Positions 8,826 through 16,979 of a stretch of 51,018 bases of DNA are shown here, one piece after another; positions within the stretch are counted from its first letter, which is position 1; each line of letters opens with the position of its first letter. Below the pieces are notes generated by a model. That model did not search any database and was not told the origin of the DNA. It saw only the letters and a list, made by a program, of their open reading frames with translations. This DNA is from JBOHPP01 sp050731755 (GTDB lineage Bacteria > Methylomirabilota > Methylomirabilia > Rokubacteriales > CSP1-6): NCBI GenBank assembly GCA_050731755.1, contig JBOHPP010000038.1, forward strand, positions 1 to 51,018, written 5' to 3'. The translations under genes and the position numbers were made by a program.

Positions 8826-8955
8826 TGTCAGCCATACGCGCCTAGAACAGGCCCCCCACGGTCCAAGCCGGCCTCGCGGACCCCGCTCCAGCGAAGCACG
8901 GCGCACCTCGAACAGCCCCCCCACGGTCCAAGCCGGCCTCGCGGCCCCCGCTCCA
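8826..8955. repeat. 65-bp tandem repeat, two units
   Basis: Unit 2 (8891-8955) reads GCGAAGCACGGCGCACCTCG and onward to GCGGCCCCCGCTCCA; unit 1 (8826-8890) matches it closely in its right two-thirds and is degraded at the left. Both are exactly 65 bp. The same 65-bp unit occurs three times at 47892-48086 within the nuo operon. It is intergenic here, between two divergently transcribed genes. Confidence 0.85.
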
Positions 8956-9021
8956 ACATCAACTTGAGCCGCCCGGGGGCTCGCCCGCACAATACGGCCG
9001 AACGGATTCGAGGTGGCCTGG

Positions 9022-10968
9022 ATGAGGACTGAGACCGACGACATCATCTGGCGGCCGACTCCGGAGGTGGCCGAACGTTCCCGCATCGGCCGCTTCATGC
9101 GGGCCAACGGCGTAGGCTCGCTGCAGGAGCTCTGCCGCCGGTCGATCGAGGACATGGAGTGGTACTGGTCGGCGGTCGTGCGTGATCTCGGCATCCGGTG
9201 GTCGCGACCATATGCGCGGGTGCTGGACGCCGCGCGCGGCCCGGCCTGGCCTGCGTGGTTTCCCGGGGGCCGCCTGAACCTCGCCGACAACTGCGTCGAT
9301 CGGCACATCGACGCCGGCCGGGGCGAGCGGGCCGCGATCGTCTGGGAGGCCGACGACGGCCGGACGCGGACGCTGACGTACCGGGAGCTGGCGAGCGAGG
9401 TCGGCCGGCTGGCCAACGCCCTCACCCGACTCGGTGTGACGAAGGGGGACCGCGTGGGCGTGTTCCTGCCGATGTCACCCGAGGCGGCCATCGCCACGCT
9501 GGCCATCACGCGCCTGGGGGCCATCTACACACCCTGCTTCTCGGGGTTCGGCGCGCAGGCGGTGGCCTCACGGCTTTCCGACTCCGAGGCCAAGGTCCTC
9601 ATCACCGCCGATGGCTTTCACCGCCGCGGTCAGGTCGTACGGATGAAGGAAACGGCCGACGAGGCGGTCGCTGCCTGTTCCAGCATCGAGCACGTCCTGG
9701 TGTTCCGGCGTCTCGGGCGCGACGTCCCCTGGCGCGCCGGCCGGGACCTTTGGTGGGACGATGCGGTGGCGCCGGAGTCGGAGCGCTGCCCGGTGGTTCC
9801 GGTCGGTGCCGACCACCCTTGCATCATCGCCTACACGTCGGGCACGACGGGCCGGCCCAAGGGCGCCGTGCTCACGCACGGCGGCTTTCTCCTCAAGGCG
9901 CTGAACGACTTCGCCTACTGCCACGACGTCGGTGACGGCGATCGCCTCTTCTGGCTCACCGATCTCGGCTGGTTGATGGGGCCCATGCTGATCACGGCCG
10001 GTCTCGGCCACGGGGCCACCGCCGTTCTCTTCGAGGGTGTGCCCGATTTCCCGCGCCCCGACCGCCTTTGGGCTCTGGTGGAGCGCCACCGCATCACCGT
10101 CATGGGACTCTCCCCCACCGCCGTGCGCGCCCTCATGCCCCACGGACCCGAGCATCCGCGAGCGCACGATCTGTCCTCGCTCCGCATCCTCGGCTCCACC
10201 GGCGAACCCTGGAACCCCGAGCCCTACCGGTGGCTGTTCGAGCACGTGGGCGGCGGCCGCCTGCCCATCATCAACTACACGGGAGGAACCGAGATCTCCG
10301 GCGGCATCCTCGGCTGCTTCCCCATCGCTCCGCTCAAGCCGTGCTCCTTCGCCGGGCCCATTCCCGGCATGGCCGCCGACGTCTACGGCGACGACGGCCG
10401 CCCGGTGCGCGGTCAGGTCGGCGAGCTGGTCGTCACCCGGCCGTGGCCGGGAATGACGGCGGGCTTCTGGCGCGATGCCAAGCGCTACGAGGAGACGTAC
10501 TGGTCGCGCTGGCCCGGCGCGTGGGTGCACGGGGACTGGGCCCTCGTCGACGAGGATGGCTTCTGGTTCCTGCAGGGACGCTCCGACGACACCCTGAAGA
10601 TCGCGGGCAAGCGCCTGGGGCCCGCCGAGGTGGAGTCGATCCTCGTCGGCCATCCGGCGGTGGCCGAGGCCGGCGTCATCGGCGTGCCCCACGAGGTCAA
10701 AGGCGAAGCCGTGGTGTGCTTCGTGGTGCTGAAGCCCGATCAGACGCCGTCGGAGGCTCTGCGGGGCGCGCTCAGCGAGCGCGTGGCGCAGCAGATGGGC
10801 AAGGCCCTCAAGCCCGAGCGCGTGCTGTTCGCCCGCGACCTGCCCAAGACCCGCTCGGCGAAGATCATGCGCCGCGTGATCCGCGCCACGCACCTGGGGC
10901 GCGAGGCGGGAGACCTGTCCTCGCTGGAGAACCCCGACGCCGTCAAGGCCATCGCCGAGGCAACTTAG
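9022..10968 (+). CDS. Acetyl/acyl-CoA synthetase (AMP-forming)
   Basis: A 648-residue AMP-dependent ligase that activates a carboxylic acid to its acyl-adenylate and then acyl-CoA. The P-loop IAYTSGTTGRPKG lies near residue 270, the A5 region is INYTGGTEISGG, A7/A8 is HGDWALVDEDGFWFLQGRSD followed by DTLKIAGKRL, and the catalytic lysine is K614 in TRSAKIMRR. Length and the N-terminal cap fit the acetyl-/acetoacetyl-CoA synthetase branch; the GGTEIS motif is closer to acetoacetyl-CoA synthetases than to the WWQTETG of AcsA, so the substrate is uncertain. GAGGTGG five bases upstream supports ATG 9022 over GTG 9013. Confidence 0.88.
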   Translation: MRTETDDIIWRPTPEVAERSRIGRFMRANGVGSLQELCRRSIEDMEWYWSAVVRDLGIRWSRPYARVLDAARGPAWPAWFPGGRLNLADNCVDRHIDAGRGERAAIVWEADDGRTRTLTYRELASEVGRLANALTRLGVTKGDRVGVFLPMSPEAAIATLAITRLGAIYTPCFSGFGAQAVASRLSDSEAKVLITADGFHRRGQVVRMKETADEAVAACSSIEHVLVFRRLGRDVPWRAGRDLWWDDAVAPESERCPVVPVGADHPCIIAYTSGTTGRPKGAVLTHGGFLLKALNDFAYCHDVGDGDRLFWLTDLGWLMGPMLITAGLGHGATAVLFEGVPDFPRPDRLWALVERHRITVMGLSPTAVRALMPHGPEHPRAHDLSSLRILGSTGEPWNPEPYRWLFEHVGGGRLPIINYTGGTEISGGILGCFPIAPLKPCSFAGPIPGMAADVYGDDGRPVRGQVGELVVTRPWPGMTAGFWRDAKRYEETYWSRWPGAWVHGDWALVDEDGFWFLQGRSDDTLKIAGKRLGPAEVESILVGHPAVAEAGVIGVPHEVKGEAVVCFVVLKPDQTPSEALRGALSERVAQQMGKALKPERVLFARDLPKTRSAKIMRRVIRATHLGREAGDLSSLENPDAVKAIAEAT

Positions 10969-11166
10969 GGCGCCTCGCCGTCTCGGCTAACTGGCCGGAA
11001 TCCTGGGACAGAACGCAAAGGCGGCCGGCGCCGGGCCTCGCGACACCCGTGCCCGATCGTGAGTCATTTGGACCACTGAACCCGCGCCGAGGGCGTCACG
11101 CCCATCCGACGTTGGATGATATTCTGAAATCCCGTGACTCCCATCGGACCCGTCGACGGAGGAAGG

Positions 11167-13509
11167 ATGTCGGCAAGGGGCCAGCCCGCACCCGGCGCCT
11201 CGCTCTCGTTCGGCGCCACCGTCACGATCTTCTTCAGCGATATCCGGGGCTTCACCGAGTACACCGACCAGTACGGCGACGAAACGGCGTATCGGATTCT
11301 GCAGCAGCACAACAGCCTCGTGCGCCGGCAGATCGAGCTGTTCGGCGGCCAGGTCGTCAAGACGCAGGGCGACAGTTTCATGGCGGCGTTTCGGACCGCC
11401 CGCGCGGCCATCCAGTGCGCCGTCGCCATCCAGCGAGCCCTGGCCTCCGGTGGCGCCGACGAACAGGGAACACGGATCGCCCTCGGCATCGGGATCAACA
11501 CCGGGGAGCCCATCCAGGAGGACGGAGACTTCTTCGGCGGCCCCGTGAATCTGGCCTCGCGCATCTGCTCTTCGGCGGGCCCGGGACAGATCCTGGTTTC
11601 AGAGACGACGCGGAACGTCTCGGGTCGGATCGAGCCCGTGGAGTTCGTGGACCGTGGCCCCCACGACCTCAAGGGATTTCAGGAGCCGCAGCGGCTGTAC
11701 GAGGTGCGCTGGACGTCGCCCGACTCGCGCGGTGGTCCGGCCAACCGGGACCTCCAGGATGAGCTGACCGGGCTGACCGAGCGCTGCTCCCAGCTCGGCG
11801 GCGAGCTCATCGAAATGAGCCGGGCGATGCAGTCGGAGACCGTGCTGCCGCCCGACACGCTGGGGCGGCAGCTTGCGGCGCTGCGCGGGGCCTTCGTCGA
11901 TCTGCGGGCTCGCATCATCCAGCGCGCCGGGCCCATCGGCGTGGCGGTGTCGCCGGCCGCCGCGGCCGCGGTGTCGCTGACCGATCTGGAGCCGGTGGTG
12001 AGATCAATCCTACAAACCGAGACCGACCGGACCACCGCCCCGCGCGCGCGGGCCGAGCCCGAAGACGACAAGACCCGACAGGCCGCGCTGGAGGCCGCCG
12101 TCCAGCGCGCGATCGGCGTGCTCAACCGCGCCCTGGCCATCGCTCATCACGACGAGGCGGCCTTCCAGCCGCTCCTCGAGTGCCAGGCCAAGGCCAGCGA
12201 GCTACGCCTCAAGCTCTCGCGGCTGGCCTCCACGAGCCGCGACTACCCCGCGCAGCGGGTTGACGAGTCGACGGTGCCCTTCGCTGACCTCCTGGCTCTG
12301 GTCGTGGGGCGGGAGGACGTCGACGACGACCGGTGGATGCAGCTGGAAGAGACCGTGGGGCGGGCGTTCGGTCGGCAACTGGCGATCGCGGCGACTCGCG
12401 GTCGACTCGTCGTCGAAGGGGTGGAGCGACGGCCGGCGCGCGCGCCGTCCCGGCCGGTCGACGTCGTCACCCCCGAGCCGCGTCCCGCTCCGGCAGCGCC
12501 GGCGCCGCCGCGTCCCCGGGCGCCGGAGCCGGAGGTGACCACGTCGGCGCCGCCCCGGTCCCCCGCCGCGGAGCCACAGGTGAGCGCCCCGTTTCGCGCG
12601 GCCGAGCCGGCAGTCCAGGTTCCCCAGCCCGACCCGCGGGCGGCTGCCGTGCCGTGGTGGGCTGCCGCGCACGCCGCCTGGGCCGCCTGGAAAGCGTCGG
12701 GAGTGGCGACAGCCCACGCGCTGCGGGCGGCGCTGGCCAGACATCCGCATCTGCTGAGCGTGCCCATCCGGCAGAGCACCAAGTACGACGAGGGTCTCCT
12801 CGCCGAGGGCTACTTCCTGCTCATCGAGCACGTCGAGAACCAGTCGCCGGCGTTCGTGCGGACAGCTCTCGACCAGGCGTTGCAGCAGACCGGTGGATCC
12901 GCCGACCCGGCGGCGCTGGCCCGCGCGCTGTACGACCTGTTGGCTACGAAGGGCAAGCTCCGGGAGACCTACCCGGACTTCCTGCGTGACGTCATGGTCG
13001 CCGCCATCCCCAATCCAGGCGTTTGGGTGGACGGCGCCCTCGTCGAGAACGACGCGTCGACGGTGGTGGCGACCCGGCCGAACGCCGCGATCGGCGAGAC
13101 GGCCGAGCGGACTCAGGAGCTCACGGATCCCAAGGACCGGTACGGCAAGCATCGCTTCGCTGTCGTAGCGGGGCCGCTGACGACGCGCTTCGTCTGTCTC
13201 AAGCGGGGCGACCTCAAGGAGGGGCGGGACATCGAGGTCACGGTCACCGAGGACGGCAAGCCCTCCGACTCCGCCCTGCTCCTCACCCTGCGCAGCGATC
13301 ATATGCTGCATACCGCTCCCAAGCGCCCGGGCGCCCAGGGAGCGCTGCTCGAAGGGCTGGGGCGCAGTTACAGTGGTCTGTGGGTCGCGCTCTTCAACTC
13401 CGAGCCGGAGGACGACAAGCGGTTCGAGGTGGTGCTGAGTCTCCGGCCCCAGGCAGCGGCCGCGCCCGTGGGGCGGACGATGTTCGGTGGGCCGGGCCGC
13501 GCCCGGTGA
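11167..13509 (+). CDS. Class III adenylate cyclase with a novel C-terminal domain
   Basis: A 780-residue soluble protein. Residues 18-195 are a class III cyclase catalytic domain with the key residues present: the first metal Asp (D25, FSDIRGFT), adenine-selecting Lys (K65) and second metal Asp (D69) in VVKTQGD, and the transition-state Asn/Arg (N128, R132) in VNLASR. A helical region (about 200-330) follows, then a Pro-rich linker (about 430-490), then a domain beginning WWAAAHAAW at 497. The helical region and the last domain are repeated in the next gene. GGAGGAAGG directly before ATG 11167 favours it over GTG 11134. It probably makes cAMP; the C-terminal domain may be a sensor or localisation module (inference). 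Confidence 0.85.
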   Translation: MSARGQPAPGASLSFGATVTIFFSDIRGFTEYTDQYGDETAYRILQQHNSLVRRQIELFGGQVVKTQGDSFMAAFRTARAAIQCAVAIQRALASGGADEQGTRIALGIGINTGEPIQEDGDFFGGPVNLASRICSSAGPGQILVSETTRNVSGRIEPVEFVDRGPHDLKGFQEPQRLYEVRWTSPDSRGGPANRDLQDELTGLTERCSQLGGELIEMSRAMQSETVLPPDTLGRQLAALRGAFVDLRARIIQRAGPIGVAVSPAAAAAVSLTDLEPVVRSILQTETDRTTAPRARAEPEDDKTRQAALEAAVQRAIGVLNRALAIAHHDEAAFQPLLECQAKASELRLKLSRLASTSRDYPAQRVDESTVPFADLLALVVGREDVDDDRWMQLEETVGRAFGRQLAIAATRGRLVVEGVERRPARAPSRPVDVVTPEPRPAPAAPAPPRPRAPEPEVTTSAPPRSPAAEPQVSAPFRAAEPAVQVPQPDPRAAAVPWWAAAHAAWAAWKASGVATAHALRAALARHPHLLSVPIRQSTKYDEGLLAEGYFLLIEHVENQSPAFVRTALDQALQQTGGSADPAALARALYDLLATKGKLRETYPDFLRDVMVAAIPNPGVWVDGALVENDASTVVATRPNAAIGETAERTQELTDPKDRYGKHRFAVVAGPLTTRFVCLKRGDLKEGRDIEVTVTEDGKPSDSALLLTLRSDHMLHTAPKRPGAQGALLEGLGRSYSGLWVALFNSEPEDDKRFEVVLSLRPQAAAAPVGRTMFGGPGRAR

Positions 13510-13513
13510 GACC

Positions 13514-15109
13514 GTGAGCGGCAATCACACCGACTTCGCCCGCCGGCTGGCGGCGCTCGCCGAGCGACTGGCCCGCATAAGCACCGAGCTCGCGGCGGCG
13601 GGCCGCGGCCTCATCGAGCGGCGGCTGCTCCCTCCCGAGGGGCTGGTCGACGAGCTGGCGGGTATCCGCACCGACTTCGAAGATCTGAGAACGCGCGTGC
13701 TCGACGCGGCCGCCGCCCTGTCTCTCGGCCCAACGCCGCCGGTGACGACGGTACGCGAGCTCGAGGTGCTGCTCAGGGTCGTCACCGATACGGAGAGCCG
13801 GCGGGCGCGACGGCGCCAGGAGTCGGAGGTGCCACCGGCGCAGCGGTCGGCGTTCGAGGAGGCGCGGCCGCCGGCCGCCGAGGACGCCAAGCGCCAAGCC
13901 GAGCTGGAGGCTCGTCGCCGCGCGGAGGAGGAAGCGGCGCTGCGGCAGGCCGAGGAGGCCAAGCGCCACGCCGCGGAGGAGGCCCGCAAACGGGCGGCGG
14001 AAGCCGACGAGCGGGCCCAGCGCATGGAGCAAGAGCGCCGGGCAGCCGAGGAGGCCGCCCGCCGCCAGGCCGAGGAAGAGGCCCAGCGGAGGACGGTTGA
14101 GGAGGCCCGGCGTCGCGCGGAGGACGAGAATAAGCGCCGGGCCGAGGAAGAAGCCAAGCGCCAGGAGGAGGAGGAGCGCCGGCGACGCGAGCAAGAGGCC
14201 CGCCGCCGCGCTGAGGAGGAAGCTCGGCGGCCGGCCGCCGCCGAGGAGGCGCCGGCGCGAGCGGCCGAAGTCGAGGAGGCCGACCTCGGGCTGGAGACGG
14301 CCCAGTGGTGGATCTCGGCCAACGCCAGCTGGACCTCGATGAAGTCCCGGCAGGTGAGCTTCGCCGACTCCGTGCCCGACGTCCTCGTGAAGTACCCCTA
14401 CGTCTTCAGCGTGCCCATTCAGACCAGCGCCGACTACGAGGACGGTCTGTTGGCCTACGGCTACGCGGTCCTCCTCGACTACATGGAGCAGCGCTCCGCG
14501 GGATTCGTGTCCGAGGCCCTCAACCGCTTGCCCGCCCGCAAGGGGACATCGCTCGGCCGACGCCTGTACGACTACGTCGCCGAGCTGCTTCGGCCGGGGT
14601 TCGGGGATTTCATCCGGGCGGTGATGCTGGCGGCGTTGCCGCGGACGGCGCCTTGGGTGAACGGGGGGATCGAGGACAGCGAGCAGGCCACCACGGTGTT
14701 CGTGCGTCCGAGCGGCCGCCTCGGGGACACCACCCAGAAGGCCGAGCGCTTCACGCAGGAGCAGAGGCGATTCGCCGATCACGAGTTCACCGCCGCCGTC
14801 GCCCCCTTGACCGCGCGCTTCTTCCGCGTCGAGGCCACGGAGGTCAAGGACCCACGCACGGTCGAGGTGCGGCTGAGCGAGAATGGGTCACCCTCCGACC
14901 ACGCCTGGGTGGTGACGGCGTCGACGCGGGCCGCCCCCGCGCAGGCTCGGCGTCACGAGCGGCAGGGCACGACAGTGGCCGGGCTGGGCCGCGACTACAG
15001 CGCGGTGTGGATCGGGCTGTTCAACGCCGACACCGAGACGGAGCAGCGCTTCGATCTGACCATCGGGCTCAAGCGGCGGGCCGCGACGGCCGCCTTTAGG
15101 AAGAAGTAG
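13514..15109 (+). CDS. Coiled-coil paralog of the cyclase C-terminal half
   Basis: A 531-residue protein starting at GTG 13514, four bases after the previous stop, with GGTGAG upstream. Residues 5-95 (ERRLLPPEGLVDELAGIRTD, LRTRV, TVRELEVLLRVVTDTE) align with the helical region of the cyclase (VLPPDTLGRQLAALRGAFVD, LRARI, SLTDLEPVVRSILQTE). Residues about 110-255 form a long charged Ala/Glu/Arg coiled coil. From residue 265 (QWWISANASW) to the end it matches the cyclase C-terminal domain, including SVPI-Q-S-DYEDGLLA-GY and GLGRDYSAVWIGLFN. The pair looks like a duplication in which one copy kept or gained a catalytic domain and the other a coiled-coil stalk. Likely a structural or scaffold partner of the cyclase. 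Confidence 0.8.
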   Translation: MSGNHTDFARRLAALAERLARISTELAAAGRGLIERRLLPPEGLVDELAGIRTDFEDLRTRVLDAAAALSLGPTPPVTTVRELEVLLRVVTDTESRRARRRQESEVPPAQRSAFEEARPPAAEDAKRQAELEARRRAEEEAALRQAEEAKRHAAEEARKRAAEADERAQRMEQERRAAEEAARRQAEEEAQRRTVEEARRRAEDENKRRAEEEAKRQEEEERRRREQEARRRAEEEARRPAAAEEAPARAAEVEEADLGLETAQWWISANASWTSMKSRQVSFADSVPDVLVKYPYVFSVPIQTSADYEDGLLAYGYAVLLDYMEQRSAGFVSEALNRLPARKGTSLGRRLYDYVAELLRPGFGDFIRAVMLAALPRTAPWVNGGIEDSEQATTVFVRPSGRLGDTTQKAERFTQEQRRFADHEFTAAVAPLTARFFRVEATEVKDPRTVEVRLSENGSPSDHAWVVTASTRAAPAQARRHERQGTTVAGLGRDYSAVWIGLFNADTETEQRFDLTIGLKRRAATAAFRKK

Positions 15110-15112
15110 CCG

Positions 15113-15484
15113 TCAGCTGGACTTGGGAACGGACGTCGGCGCGCCCGGGGCCGGGGTCGCCGCCGGGCTCGCCGGCTTGGCCTCGCGCTCGAAGGGGCTG
15201 CGCCGCAAGCCGAGCCGCTGGGCGATCTGGTTGATCGGCTGCACGGAGTCCATCAGCCGGCTCAGGGCCTGGGTGACTTCGTCACGATCGATGCGCAGGC
15301 GATCGTGCTCGCGACGCATCTCGTCGAGCTCCTTGCGCTGCCGCTCACATTCGCGTTGCAGCTCGGCGATCTTGGCCGCCTCGTCACCGTGCAGGAGTGG
15401 CGGCAGATGGGGCAGGAGCTTCAGGGTCTCCTGAACCCAGTGCGCCACCCTCTCGCGGATGTCGGCGGTCGGCGTCTCGTTCAT
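15113..15484 (-). CDS. Small coiled-coil protein
   Basis: A 123-residue protein. An amphipathic N-terminal segment (ERVAHWVQETLKLLPHLPPLL) precedes a heptad-rich helix (residues 35-80), then INQIAQRLG and a Pro/Ala-rich tail. Its helix (LQRECERQRKELDEMRREHD, then RLRIDRDEV) resembles the C-terminal half of the fusion protein at 22640-23416 (LQRELEDLQREVARL, TDRLVADRSAL, VNEIARL), so the two probably belong to one family. It ends three bases from the end of the cyclase paralog, with convergent orientation. Confidence 0.65.
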   Translation of the reverse strand: MNETPTADIRERVAHWVQETLKLLPHLPPLLHGDEAAKIAELQRECERQRKELDEMRREHDRLRIDRDEVTQALSRLMDSVQPINQIAQRLGLRRSPFEREAKPASPAATPAPGAPTSVPKSS

Positions 15485-15685
15485 GCGAGTGCTCTCTCGC
15501 GCCCGGCGCGGGATTTCAACCCTGCTAGCAGCCTAGCACGCGCGCGCGGACCAGCCGGCCGGAAATATCGGTCCGCCGACTCCGAGCGCGCCTCGCGCGC
15601 CGGGTCGTCCGCCAAGAATGGACGAGTGTTTGCGCTCGGCAGCACGCGGTGTCATGCTCGGGCCCGGCGTTCGAGGAGACCGCCG

Positions 15686-16030
15686 ATGACAAGTCGCCTG
15701 GCCGGCGAGCGATGTTCCGCGTGTCGCCCCGGCGCGCCGCCGGTGACGGAGGCGGAGATCCGCGAGTGGTCGCCGCAAGTGCCACGCTGGACGCTCGTCG
15801 AGCGCGACGGTGTCAGGCGGCTCGAGCGCATGTTCACCTTCGCCGACTTTGTCGCCGCCCTCGCTTTCACCAACCGCGTCGGGGCCGTCGCCGAGGCCGA
15901 GGGGCATCATCCGGCGATTCTGACCGAGTGGGGTCGGGTCACCGTGACGTGGTGGACGCATGCGATCCGCGGCCTGCACCGCAACGACTTCGTCATGGCG
16001 GCCAAGACGGATGCCCTGGCTGGGGGCTGA
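15686..16030 (+). CDS. phhB: 4a-hydroxytetrahydrobiopterin dehydratase
   Basis: A 114-residue pterin-4a-carbinolamine dehydratase, which recycles the oxidised pterin cofactor made by aromatic amino-acid hydroxylases. The N-terminal CSACRPGAPP and the active-site pattern EGHHPAI ... VTVTWWTHAIRGLHRNDFVM are characteristic. GAGGAG lies about six bases before the ATG at 15686. No pterin-dependent hydroxylase is visible in the window, so its partner is elsewhere or it serves another pterin, for example in molybdopterin metabolism. The next gene follows closely in the same direction. Confidence 0.9.
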   Translation: MTSRLAGERCSACRPGAPPVTEAEIREWSPQVPRWTLVERDGVRRLERMFTFADFVAALAFTNRVGAVAEAEGHHPAILTEWGRVTVTWWTHAIRGLHRNDFVMAAKTDALAGG

Positions 16031-16085
16031 GCCGCGCGCGCGCCTCCTGCGTGCGGTTCCCCGGGAGCGCGCCGCCGCGCGAGCG

Positions 16086-16979
16086 ATGGCCGCCGGACGC
16101 GGCGCGGCGGCGGTCGAACTCGACCGGGCGACGCTGCTGCGCCTGCGCGGCCGCCGGTTCCGGCACGCGCCGGCGTGGCGCGTGCGCTCCGACCGGAGCG
16201 CGCTGGCGTTCGTCGAGGAGGTCGGCTTCTGCTCCACGTTCTACTCGTTCCCCGAAGGCGTGGCCTGCCTGTGGGAGGCGGTCACCGGCCGGGCCAACCC
16301 GCGCTGGCCGCGTCGCTCCCATCACGACGCCGGGGTCGGACTCACCTGGGACCTGAAGCACCGCCTGCCCGCCGCCCGGCGGGTGTACTACGGCAAGCTC
16401 CTCAAGGGCCGCCCGCTGCTCGTCGCGCTCGACCTCTTCCCCGCGTTCTACGCGCTGGTTCGCGGCCGGCAGCGGGCCCGGCATTACGTGGAGGAACACG
16501 CGAACGGGCACTTGAGCCACACCGCGCGGCGGATCATGGACGTCTTGATCAAGGAGCACCCGCTGTACACGCGTGACCTTCGCGCCAACACCTTCATGCT
16601 GGAGCCGGCCAGGACGCGCGAGTTCGAGCGGGCCATGGCCGAGCTGCAGCAAGGGTTGTGGGTGGTGAAAACCGAAGAGCGTTACGAGCCGACGTTCTCG
16701 TACCGGTGGGACCTGCTCGAGGCGTGGCTGCCCGAGGCTACCGCGGCGGGCCGGCGGCTCGGGCGCGAAGCTGCCATCGACCATGTGCTCGATCGGTACT
16801 TGCGCGGCGCCGTCTTCACGCAGACGCCGCTGCTCGCCCGCCTCTTCCGCCTCGGCCGCGACGAGGTGGAGGCGGCGGCGGGGCGGCTGGTCGGCGCCGG
16901 CACGCTCAGCGCCGACTGCGCCGTGCGCGGCTGGCCGGGCCGATGGCTGGTGCACCGAGCGCCGCTCGGCGCGGTCTGA
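16086..16979 (+). CDS. Winged-helix protein, possibly AlkZ/YcaQ-related
   Basis: A 297-residue soluble protein that starts VELDRATLLRLRGRRF after a short Ala/Gly lead. Its overall pattern resembles winged-helix proteins distantly related to the AlkZ/YcaQ DNA glycosylases: an initial Arg-rich HTH, then YYGKLLKGRPLLVALDLFPA, then a central helix-turn-helix (LSHTARRIMDVLIKEHPLYT, RDLRANTFM) and a C-terminal winged region. The catalytic QxQ of AlkZ is not evident, so glycosylase activity is doubtful. An upstream in-frame ATG at 16011 would overlap phhB; I prefer 16086. The acyltransferase gene overlaps its end. Confidence 0.6.
   Translation: MAAGRGAAAVELDRATLLRLRGRRFRHAPAWRVRSDRSALAFVEEVGFCSTFYSFPEGVACLWEAVTGRANPRWPRRSHHDAGVGLTWDLKHRLPAARRVYYGKLLKGRPLLVALDLFPAFYALVRGRQRARHYVEEHANGHLSHTARRIMDVLIKEHPLYTRDLRANTFMLEPARTREFERAMAELQQGLWVVKTEERYEPTFSYRWDLLEAWLPEATAAGRRLGREAAIDHVLDRYLRGAVFTQTPLLARLFRLGRDEVEAAAGRLVGAGTLSADCAVRGWPGRWLVHRAPLGAV

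Noticed and set aside
9013..9021. GTG 9013 as the acyl-CoA synthetase start
   Set aside because: The best ribosome binding site, GAGGTGG at 9010-9016, overlaps this codon and fits ATG 9022 at normal spacing.
10969..11166. TTGGATGATATTCTG as a promoter for the cyclase gene
   Set aside because: The possible -35 and -10 boxes are only a few bases apart, so no acceptable spacing exists.
13525..14322. Ser/Ala-rich minus-strand frame of 265 codons
   Set aside because: It is the exact antisense of the Ala/Glu/Arg coiled-coil repeats in the cyclase paralog; the repeat composition produces it.
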